Assembly: GCA_032249575.1 (NCBI GenBank)
Contig: JAVVHL010000021.1
Span: 1 to 14,635 of the forward strand
Direction of reading: 5' to 3'
From: Calditenuis sp032249575
GTDB taxonomy: Archaea; Thermoproteota; Nitrososphaeria_A; Caldarchaeales; Calditenuaceae
DNA length: 14,635 nt
This document shows positions 1 through 5,798 of the stretch, piece after piece. Both the position numbers and the translations under genes were made by a program. Each line of letters starts with the position of its first letter. The stretch's first letter is position 1. Below the pieces are notes generated by a model, which saw nothing but the letters and a program-made list of their open reading frames with translations, ran no database searches and had not been told where the DNA came from.

Positions 1-525
1 AACAACGTCGACCTCGAGAAGGTCAGCAAGACCGTCGAGGAGATCAAGGCGGACCCACAGAAGGCGATCAGGACGGTCCAGATCGAGGGTTACTGGATGA
101 CGGAGGGCAGGAGCTGCGGGCCTGTCGAGTACCAGTTCGTGGCTACGTGCAAGACCGAGAAGGGGACCTTCAACGTAGAGGTGGACTCACCGGGCTTCAT
201 GGGAGGCGGCGGTAACAGACCAGGACCGATGCATTACTGCCTCGTGGGGATGGCGTCCTGTTTCCTGGCGACGCTGGTCGGTGTGGCGTCGGAGAAGGGC
301 ATTAGGCTCAACAGGGTCGACGTGAAGGCCTCTTGCGAGCTGGACTTCAGGAAGCCTCTCGGCCTCGGTGATCACCCGATTGTGAGGAACGTCAGGTTCG
401 ACCTCCAGATCGAGGCAGACGTCGATCGTGGTGAGTTGATCAGGCTGGTCGAGGAGGCGAAGGAGCGCTGCCCCGCCATCTACAGCCTAAGGACGCCGAT
501 AGAACCCGTCCTGAACCTGCTCTAA
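1..525 (+). CDS. OsmC family protein (5' end outside window)
   Basis: OsmC/Ohr-type proteins are cytoplasmic thiol enzymes that reduce organic hydroperoxides or handle related reactive compounds. The frame is open from base 1: reading in phase, NNVDLEKVSKTVEEIKADPQ precedes the first in-frame ATG at base 97, and this helix-then-strand segment is typical of OsmC N-termini. The gene therefore starts upstream of the window and the ATG at 97 is internal. Of 174 visible residues, two cysteines sit where the family has its redox pair: one in GMASCFLATL (visible residue 87), at the start of the long central helix, and one in ERCPAIYS (residue 157), in the second helix. Both catalytic cysteines are thus retained. 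A 76-base gap with its own AT-rich box separates it from the next gene, so they are probably not co-transcribed by necessity. Family confident; substrate unknown. Confidence 0.85.
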   Translation, partial: NNVDLEKVSKTVEEIKADPQKAIRTVQIEGYWMTEGRSCGPVEYQFVATCKTEKGTFNVEVDSPGFMGGGGNRPGPMHYCLVGMASCFLATLVGVASEKGIRLNRVDVKASCELDFRKPLGLGDHPIVRNVRFDLQIEADVDRGELIRLVEEAKERCPAIYSLRTPIEPVLNLL

Positions 526-587
526 ACTCCGTCGCAAGCAAGTTCGGCGAATGGCTAAGCGCTATGCTTATGCTACTCTCTGACTGT

Positions 588-596
588 CTTTTATAG
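588..596 (+). promoter_or_regulatory. TATA-box candidate for the DUF4443-like regulator
   Basis: CTTTTATAG stands out in a GC-rich context. Transcription would begin about 26 bases downstream, near base 618. That lies after the first possible ATG (602) and close to an in-frame TTG (623) and ATG (626), so the box argues for the later start. No Shine-Dalgarno precedes either codon. Confidence 0.5.
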
Positions 597-601
597 TAGG
601 C

Positions 602-1258
602 ATGCTCCCTCCCGCGATCCTGTTGATGCTCCTCTCCGATGAAAATTTTCAGGTGAGGAAGGGGGCGAAGCCGAGCTACGGCACCATCGAGGTGGTCCGC
701 GCGCTATTGACGATCAAGAGGGTCGGGCTAGTCAGCAGAGCGCAGCTCAGCGAAGAGCTCGGGATAGGAGAAGGAGCGGTGAGGTCGCTCGTTCGGAGGC
801 TCAGCCTGATGGGGCTCGTCGAGGTGATCAGGTCGGGCTGCAGGCTCACGGCAACCGGAGAGCAGGTCGTCTCGGCCTTCTCTGAGCATGTCAGAGGGCC
901 CTACGAGCTGGACCTGACCGACGTCTGGAATCACGCAAAAAGCGTAGGACTCTCCGTCAGGGAGGGAGCGCGAATCGTGGGGAAGGGACTTGAGGAGAGG
1001 GACGAGGCTGTGAGGCACGGAGCAGAGGCTGCGATGGTCCTCATTTACAGGACTGGGAGGGTCCTGATGCCGGAGCTGGAGGACGTCACGTCCCATTATC
1101 CTCACTTCTCTGAGAAAATCACCTCGTCCATAAAGCCCGTGGAGAACGACTGCATCATCATCGCCGGCGCATCCTCCTACCGAAGGGCCGAGTCGGGGGC
1201 CCTCGGAGCGGCGCTCAGCCTCCTCAGGAAGCTCTGGTCCTCGCAGATCACTCGATAG
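602..1258 (+). CDS. Winged-helix regulator with DUF4443-like C-terminal domain
   Basis: Probable archaeal transcription regulator. Residues about 28-90 form a winged-helix DNA-binding domain (helices around VVRALLTIKRVGL, RAQLSEELGIGEGAVRSLVR, then a LVEVIRSGCRLTATG wing). Residues about 125-218 (from GARIVGKGLEERDEAVRHGA, through ALMV-type strands and MPELEDV, to a glycine-rich SGALGAALSLL helix) resemble the archaeal DUF4443 domain. That match is from memory of the family and only moderately sure. The outer ATG at 602 gives 218 residues. However, a TATA-like box at 588-596 ends just 6 bases before it, so the real product may begin at ATG 626 as a leaderless message (210 residues); the DNA-binding domain is complete either way. 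Its 3' end overlaps the convergent Hsp20 gene by 11 bases. Ligand and target genes cannot be read from the sequence. Confidence 0.7.
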   Translation: MLPPAILLMLLSDENFQVRKGAKPSYGTIEVVRALLTIKRVGLVSRAQLSEELGIGEGAVRSLVRRLSLMGLVEVIRSGCRLTATGEQVVSAFSEHVRGPYELDLTDVWNHAKSVGLSVREGARIVGKGLEERDEAVRHGAEAAMVLIYRTGRVLMPELEDVTSHYPHFSEKITSSIKPVENDCIIIAGASSYRRAESGALGAALSLLRKLWSSQITR

Positions 1259-1667
1259 GTATCCTGTACCCCGAGCGCTTCTTCCTCATCCTGACCTCGA
1301 GGACGCCGTTCCTGTAGGTGCTGGAGGCCGAGTCGACGTTTATCGGCTCGGGGAGCTCGAGGTGAAGCCTGTAGCAGGTCGCACCCCTCATGTAGGTCCT
1401 GCTCACCCTCACGCCGTAGCTGATGGGAGCGTATAGCGAGAGGTGGTCCTCCGACACTCGGAGGTCGATGTCCTCCTTCCTAGCTCCCGGAAGGTCTATC
1501 GTCACCACGATCTCCTCATCGGTCTCCCTCACGTCGTAAAGCGGCTGGAGGCACTGGCCTGCTAGCTCGTCGTGCTTCAGCTCCATCAGGAAGTGCTCGA
1601 TCTCCCGCTCCATCTCCTGCTCCAGCTCCCTCATCAGGTCGAAGATCGACCTACGCCTCCTGAACAT
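1248..1667 (-). CDS. Hsp20 / alpha-crystallin small heat shock protein
   Basis: ATP-independent holdase chaperone that forms oligomers and binds unfolding proteins in the cytoplasm. The 139-residue product has a short, charged helical N-terminal arm (FRRRRSIFDLMRELEQEMER). An alpha-crystallin beta-sandwich follows at about residues 42-130, including DLPGARKEDIDLRV and the hallmark NGVLEV at 120-125. The C-terminal I-P-I motif (residues 136-138) docks into neighbouring subunits. Start ATG at 1667; a GGTGA at 1684-1680 on the minus strand lies 12 bases upstream and could serve as a ribosome site. It diverges from the carbamoyltransferase gene across a 116-base region, and its last 11 bases overlap the convergent regulator. 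Size and domain order are normal for the family; archaea often have several such genes. Confidence 0.92.
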   Translation of the reverse strand: MFRRRRSIFDLMRELEQEMEREIEHFLMELKHDELAGQCLQPLYDVRETDEEIVVTIDLPGARKEDIDLRVSEDHLSLYAPISYGVRVSRTYMRGATCYRLHLELPEPINVDSASSTYRNGVLEVRMRKKRSGYRIPIE

Positions 1668-1749
1668 CCGCTGTGACCTTCACCCAGTCGGAGATGAACC
1701 TTATCGCCAAACCTCCGTTGCTCGCGTGAGCAAATCCCGAGCCGATCAC

Positions 1750-1759
1750 AATTTTTAAC
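1750..1759 (+). promoter_or_regulatory. TATA-box candidate for the carbamoyltransferase gene
   Basis: CAATTTTTAA-type AT tract in an otherwise GC-rich intergenic region. Its centre is about 29 bases before ATG 1784 and only about 20 before GTG 1775, so it supports a near-leaderless start at 1784. It lies in the divergent region shared with hsp20 and might also act in the other direction. Confidence 0.5.
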
Positions 1760-1783
1760 TCGGCTTGGCGGCGGGTGTGCGAG

Positions 1784-2836
1784 ATGGAGCTCCCCAAATA
1801 CGCAGGGCTCCTAAGGGGCAGGCACTTCCTGAACACCAACGACTTCACTCAAGAGGAGATCAAGCAGGTCCTCGAGGCCGCTAGGGATCTCAGGAGCAAG
1901 TTCAGGGCCAGGATACCGACGCCGTACCTGCAGGGCAAGACGCTCTTCATGCTCTTCTACAACCGCAGCCTCAGGACGAGGAACTCCTTCGAGGCAGGGA
2001 TATTCCAGCTAGGAGGTCACGCCCACTTCCTCAGCCCCCAGGACGTCTACACCCCGACCTTGCCCGAGGACATGATACCGTATCAGACCGAGTCGATAGC
2101 AGACGTCGCGAGGGTCCTCAGCAGGTACGGCGACGCGATAGCGATCAGGATCTACGGCGATGCGGCCAAGTGGCACATAGGCCGAGGCCACAGGGTGATC
2201 CAGGAGTTCGCCAGGTGGAGCACCGTCCCGGTCCTCAACATGGAGGACGACATCTACCATCCGTTCCAAGCGCTGGCCGACATCATGGCGATAACCGATG
2301 TGGCCCCCAACCCCAAGGGAAAGAAGTTCGTCGTCTCCTACGCATACTCGGGAGGGCTCAAGCCGCTAGCGGTGCCCCAGTCCTGCATCCTGATCGGGAC
2401 GATGTTCGGCATGGACGTAGTCCTCGCACACCCGCCTGGGTTCGAACTCGAGGAACACGTGATAAAGGCGGCCAAGGAGAACGCCGACAGGTACGGAGGG
2501 AGCTTCGAGATCGTCCACGACATGAAGGAGGCCTTTGAGGGTGCGGACTTCGTATACCCGAAGGCCTGGTCGCCGAAGGGCTTCTTCCCGCCCTACAACA
2601 GCAAGGTCGACAAGGAGGGTGCGGTCGAGTACCAGAACAAGTTCAAGCACTGGATATGCACGCAAGAGCTTATGGACCTGACCAACAACGGTAAGTACAT
2701 GCACTGCGGCCCAGCTGACAGGGGACAGGAGGTGACGGACGACGTCATCGACAATCCAAGGTACTCGCTCTACTTCGAACAGGCCGAGAACAGGCTACAC
2801 GTCCAGAAGGCCGTGATGGTGATGACGATGGGCTAA
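1784..2836 (+). CDS. YgeW-like carbamoyltransferase (aspartate/ornithine carbamoyltransferase superfamily)
   Basis: Transfers or removes a carbamoyl group; the acceptor is unknown. The 350-residue product has both superfamily domains. The carbamoyl-phosphate site carries SLRTR (62-66, canonically STRTR) and HPFQ (159-162). The second domain shows SYAYSGGLKPLAVPQ (185-199), like the proline-rich knot loop of YgeW and the acetyl/succinylornithine enzymes. Where ornithine carbamoyltransferase has its SMG loop there is VYPKAWSPKG (257-266), as in YgeW. HCLP is altered to HCGP (307-310). These changes argue against plain ornithine carbamoyltransferase. Start: ATG 1784 is preferred over GTG 1775 because of the TATA spacing and a GGGTG 6 bases upstream. 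It converges on the ABC ATPase gene with a 4-base stop overlap. In E. coli, ygeW lies with hyuA and ssnA, relatives of genes found downstream here, which suggests a nitrogen-heterocycle catabolic role. Confidence 0.85.
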   Translation: MELPKYAGLLRGRHFLNTNDFTQEEIKQVLEAARDLRSKFRARIPTPYLQGKTLFMLFYNRSLRTRNSFEAGIFQLGGHAHFLSPQDVYTPTLPEDMIPYQTESIADVARVLSRYGDAIAIRIYGDAAKWHIGRGHRVIQEFARWSTVPVLNMEDDIYHPFQALADIMAITDVAPNPKGKKFVVSYAYSGGLKPLAVPQSCILIGTMFGMDVVLAHPPGFELEEHVIKAAKENADRYGGSFEIVHDMKEAFEGADFVYPKAWSPKGFFPPYNSKVDKEGAVEYQNKFKHWICTQELMDLTNNGKYMHCGPADRGQEVTDDVIDNPRYSLYFEQAENRLHVQKAVMVMTMG

Positions 2837-4380
2837 GAGTCCCCTGGCCTCACGCCCATCATCAGCATCCCTATCGTCTCTATCTCCGCCCGCTCCTTCT
2901 CCAAGACTGCCAAAAGCTCTCCCTTGTACATCACGCCTATCCTGTCGCTGAGCGCTATCAGCTCCTCCAGGTCGTCCGAGAGGAGGATCACGGCTGCACC
3001 CGAATCCCTCACGCTGAGTATCAGTCTCCTGACGTAGTCCGTTGCTGCCACGTCGAGGCCTTTGGTGGGATGTGAAGCGAGCAGCAGGACCGGCGTCTGG
3101 CGACCGGGGTTAGCGAAGAGCTCCCGGGCGACGATGAGCCGTTGGAGGTTGCCGCCGGAGAGGGTGGAGGCCTTGGCGTGGACGGACCTGGTTACGATCT
3201 TGAGCCTCTCGACCAGCTCCTTCGCCGACTCCTCGATAAACCTCTTCCTCAGCAGGCCCCACTTCGAGAAGGGCTCGTAACGGTAGCACTTCAGCAACAG
3301 GTTCTCGGCGACCGTGAGTCCTAGTCCGACGCCCTTAACGGCCTCTGGGACGATCATCGCAACGCCCTCCCTCACCAGCTCCCTCGTCGGTAGGTTGGTG
3401 ACGTCCTTTCCGTTGAGGTAGATCTTTCCCGAGACGACCTTCCTGAGACCGTAGATGGCCTCGAGGAGCTCGTCCTGCCCGTTCCCCGAGACCCCCGCGA
3501 TCCCGAAGACCTCTCCCTTCATGACGTGGAAGCTCACGTCCTTCACAGCCACCGCTCCCCTGTCGTCGAGGACCCTGAGGTTCCTGACCTCGAGGACCCT
3601 CTCCTCCCTCGGCCGAGCAGCGACTCGGTAGGTCTGGTCTATGCTGCGACCCACCATCAGCGTAACGAGTTCCTCAGCGTTCAGCTCCTCCCTCCTCCTC
3701 ACGGCCACGACCCGGCCTCTCCTCATCACGGTCACCCTGTCGCAGACCCTCATCACCTCCTCGAGCTTGTGCGTGACCAGGACGACTCCCATACCCTGCG
3801 CAGCCATCGACCGGATGCTCTCGAAGAGCTGCGCCGTTTCCTGCGGGGTCAGTATCGAGGTGGGCTCGTCGAGGATCAGCACCCTCGCCTTCCTGACGAG
3901 GAGCTTCAGGATCTCGACCTGCTGCTTCTGGGAGGCCGTCAGCTGCCAGACGTAAGCGTCGGGGTCGAGGTTCCAGCCGTACTCCCTGATCGTCGAGACG
4001 AGAACCTCTCTGAGCCTCCTGTAGTTGAGGACGAAACCGGCCTCCCTCAGACCGAGTACCACGTTCTCGAGGACAGTATGACGAGGGATGAGCTTGAACT
4101 GCTGGTGGACCATTCCTATTCCCAGCCTGATGGCGTCCTTGGGCGACCTGATCTCGACCCTCCTTCCGTCGACGTAGATCTCCCCTTCGTCCTTGGTGTA
4201 AAGGCCGTAGAGGACGTTCATCAACGTCGTCTTCCCTGCACCGTTCTCGCCCAGGAGAGCGTGGACCTCACCCTGGTACAGGTCGAAGTCGACGCGATCG
4301 TTCGCGATGACCCCACCCGGAAACCTCTTGGTTATCCCCCTCATCGAGACGAGAGGCTTTCGGGGAGGTTCCATGCCCAT
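2833..4380 (-). CDS. Fused ABC ATPase of a nucleoside/sugar-type importer
   Basis: Energises import of a small solute, probably a nucleoside, judging by resemblance to YufO/NupO-type ATPases; acts at the inner face of the membrane. The 515-residue protein has two nucleotide-binding domains. Domain 1 has Walker A GENGAGKTT (44-52), Q-loop VHQQFKLI, Walker B VLILDEP (167-173) and switch His 204, but a degraded signature (LTASQKQQVEI). Domain 2 has a degenerate Walker A GVSGNGQD (296-303), intact LSGGN (407-411) and LLLASHPTKGLD in place of a DE-containing Walker B. This leaves one functional composite ATP site. Start: ATG 4380 is chosen over TTG 4401, as a TATA-like box at 4402-4411 is 25 bases upstream; ATG 4374 is also possible. 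No permease or binding-protein gene is adjacent. Its stop overlaps that of the carbamoyltransferase. Confidence 0.88.
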   Translation of the reverse strand: MGMEPPRKPLVSMRGITKRFPGGVIANDRVDFDLYQGEVHALLGENGAGKTTLMNVLYGLYTKDEGEIYVDGRRVEIRSPKDAIRLGIGMVHQQFKLIPRHTVLENVVLGLREAGFVLNYRRLREVLVSTIREYGWNLDPDAYVWQLTASQKQQVEILKLLVRKARVLILDEPTSILTPQETAQLFESIRSMAAQGMGVVLVTHKLEEVMRVCDRVTVMRRGRVVAVRRREELNAEELVTLMVGRSIDQTYRVAARPREERVLEVRNLRVLDDRGAVAVKDVSFHVMKGEVFGIAGVSGNGQDELLEAIYGLRKVVSGKIYLNGKDVTNLPTRELVREGVAMIVPEAVKGVGLGLTVAENLLLKCYRYEPFSKWGLLRKRFIEESAKELVERLKIVTRSVHAKASTLSGGNLQRLIVARELFANPGRQTPVLLLASHPTKGLDVAATDYVRRLILSVRDSGAAVILLSDDLEELIALSDRIGVMYKGELLAVLEKERAEIETIGMLMMGVRPGDS

Positions 4381-4400
4381 AAAATTTGTTTCAAACCGCA

Positions 4401-4411
4401 ATTAATAAAAA
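4401..4411 (-). promoter_or_regulatory. TATA-box candidate for the ABC ATPase gene
   Basis: On the minus strand this reads TTTTTATTAAT, the clearest AT block in the window. Its centre is about 25 bases before ATG 4380, implying a leaderless message. It separates the ABC gene from the upstream RAM-domain gene on the same strand. Confidence 0.6.
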
Positions 4412-4442
4412 TGGATCACAGAGTTCAGGCTCGGGCTCGTCC

Positions 4443-4673
4443 TCAGACCACGACGGCCGTCTCCGTCCTCTCCACGCCGTCGATCGTGTGGACCTTTTGG
4501 AGTATCAGGTCGCCAAGACCCTTCAGGTCCTCGGCTTCGAGGAGGGCTATCACGTCGTACCTTCCCGTAACTGTGCAGACCGACCTGCATTCGGTGATCT
4601 TGGATATCGCTTCGGCCACGTTCCTCGCCTTACCAGGATGGGTCCTGATCAGGACATAGGCTTGGATCGGCAT
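4443..4673 (-). CDS. Stand-alone RAM domain protein (Lrp/AsnC ligand-binding domain)
   Basis: A 76-residue protein matching only the effector-binding half of Lrp/AsnC regulators, with no DNA-binding helix-turn-helix. It shows the ferredoxin-like strand-helix-strand pattern: PIQAYVLIRTHPGK, a helix NVAEAISKI, strands SVCTVTGRYDVIALLEAE, a helix around LGDLILQKVHTI, and a closing strand VERTETAVVV. The GRYD turn is typical of the ligand pocket. Such domains assemble as oligomers and bind amino acids or related metabolites; they can partner with full Lrp proteins. ATG 4673 is chosen because a GTTTTATC box lies 29 bases upstream and the family fold starts there; the frame extends to 4736 but the added residues are unlike the family. 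Its position between the transporter ATPase and the catabolic operon suggests, but does not prove, sensing of a pathway metabolite. Confidence 0.85.
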   Translation of the reverse strand: MPIQAYVLIRTHPGKARNVAEAISKITECRSVCTVTGRYDVIALLEAEDLKGLGDLILQKVHTIDGVERTETAVVV

Positions 4674-4697
4674 TTCGTAGGACAGTTCCCTTAGGGG

Positions 4698-4705
4698 GAT
4701 AAAAC
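4698..4705 (-). promoter_or_regulatory. TATA-box candidate for the RAM-domain gene
   Basis: Minus-strand GTTTTATC, centre 29 bases from ATG 4673. It fixes the preferred start of the RAM gene. It lies in the divergent region shared with the LLM oxidoreductase operon. Confidence 0.5.
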
Positions 4706-4750
4706 ATTTCCGCGGCTTCCCGTTGATCGACGCCATTGTCTCAGAACACG

Positions 4751-4758
4751 CTTATCAC
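4751..4758 (+). promoter_or_regulatory. Weak TATA-box candidate for the LLM-ssnA-PLP operon
   Basis: CTTATCAC is centred about 26 bases before an in-frame GTG at 4780. If real, the first gene would be leaderless from 4780 rather than from ATG 4771. The match to a TATA box is modest. Confidence 0.3.
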
Positions 4759-4770
4759 GTAAAACGCACG

Positions 4771-5787
4771 ATGATGTACGTGACTTCCATCCCCAGGCTC
4801 GGACTCTACCTCCAGGACATGCACGTGAGGGACATGGTGAGATATGCGCAGATGGCGGAGCGGTACGGCTTCGAGTCGGCCTGGGTCGCCGAGTCGAGGC
4901 TCTCGAGGGACGCGATCGTCCCCATGACCGCTATTGCCACCGTAACCGAGAGGATCAAGGTTGGGGCAGGAGTCATCAACACATGGACGAGGAACGCGGC
5001 GCTGATCGCGCAGACCTTCGCAACGCTCGACGAGCTGGCCGACAACAGGGTGATGCTGGGACTCGGCGCTTGGTGGGACCCGCTGGCTTGGAAGGTGGGC
5101 ATAGAGAGGAAGGAGCCTTTGCAGTGCATGAGGGAGTACGTGGAGGTGATCAGGAGGCTCCTCAGGATGGAGGAGGTCACCTACGAGGGCAAGTTCGTGA
5201 AGGCGAGGGGCATCAGGCTGGACGTCCTCCACGGGAAAGGCCAGGTCCCGAGGAACGTTCCGATTTACATCGGCGCCACAGGCTTCAAGATGATGGAGCT
5301 GGCAGGAGAGATAGCAGATGGGGTGCTCCTGAACTACCTCGTCTCGCCGGCTTACAACGACAAGGCCCTCGAGCACATCAAGAAGGGAGCCGAGAGGGCG
5401 GGAAGGAAGCTCGAGGAGATCGACAGGCCTCAGCTGATCGCTTGCTCGGTCGACGAGGACGGCGAGAAGGCGATAAGGTTGGCGAAGAAGCACGTGACGA
5501 TGACCCTAGGTCAGCAGCCTCACATCATGAAGGCGAGCGGCGTCAGCGAGGACCTGATCGAGGAGGTCCAGAAGGCTATGGGCGGATGGCCGGCCAAGCC
5601 AGGCGGGATCGAGAAGGCGATGGAGATAGTTCCCGACGACGTGGTGAGGATGATCACCGCTTCCGGGACACCGTCTGAGGTCAAGGCGAAGATCTTGGAG
5701 TACATGAAACACGGCTGCACCGCACCCTTGATCCTTCTGCTCAGCGGAGACCTCGAGTACGCGATAAAGGCCCTCGCCTCCGTGTGA
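4771..5787 (+). CDS. LLM-class flavin/F420-dependent oxidoreductase
   Basis: Luciferase-like monooxygenase superfamily enzyme (a TIM barrel using FMN or coenzyme F420), of the type that includes methylene-tetrahydromethanopterin reductase. Family landmarks are the early barrel strand RLGLYLQD, the helix-strand AERYGFESAWVAE, and the segment IKVGAGVINTWTRNAALIAQ followed by LDELADNRVMLGLGAW, which holds the usual substrate/cofactor loop. Later come PIYIGATGFKMMELAGEIAD and GVLLNYL. The 338 residues are normal for the family. ATG 4771 is chosen; ATG 4774 or a leaderless GTG 4780 are equally compatible, while the open frame back to TTG 4723 adds sequence unlike the family. It is the first gene of an operon with the SsnA-like hydrolase (11-base gap) and the PLP enzyme. 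Whether it uses F420 or FMN, and its substrate, cannot be told; a ring-modifying step is a guess from context. Confidence 0.85.
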   Translation: MMYVTSIPRLGLYLQDMHVRDMVRYAQMAERYGFESAWVAESRLSRDAIVPMTAIATVTERIKVGAGVINTWTRNAALIAQTFATLDELADNRVMLGLGAWWDPLAWKVGIERKEPLQCMREYVEVIRRLLRMEEVTYEGKFVKARGIRLDVLHGKGQVPRNVPIYIGATGFKMMELAGEIADGVLLNYLVSPAYNDKALEHIKKGAERAGRKLEEIDRPQLIACSVDEDGEKAIRLAKKHVTMTLGQQPHIMKASGVSEDLIEEVQKAMGGWPAKPGGIEKAMEIVPDDVVRMITASGTPSEVKAKILEYMKHGCTAPLILLLSGDLEYAIKALASV

Positions 5788-5794
5788 GGTGATC
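5786..5794 (+). promoter_or_regulatory. Strong Shine-Dalgarno that points to a CTG start
   Basis: GAGGTGATC is a near-perfect complement to the archaeal 16S 3' end and overlaps the stop of the preceding gene. The next in-frame initiation-like codon is CTG 5799, 5 bases after GGTGAT. The first conventional start, GTG 5835, is about 41 bases further, too far for this site to serve. Confidence 0.75.
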
Positions 5795-5798
5795 TGGA

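Noticed and set aside
3526..4659. Plus-strand open frame (377 codons) antisense to the ABC ATPase
   Set aside because: It mirrors the codon pattern of the real gene, has no recognisable motif and spans the promoter between two minus-strand genes.
4723..4770. TTG 4723 as start of the LLM oxidoreductase
   Set aside because: It would add 16 residues unlike the family. The first family strand begins near residue 8 from ATG 4771.
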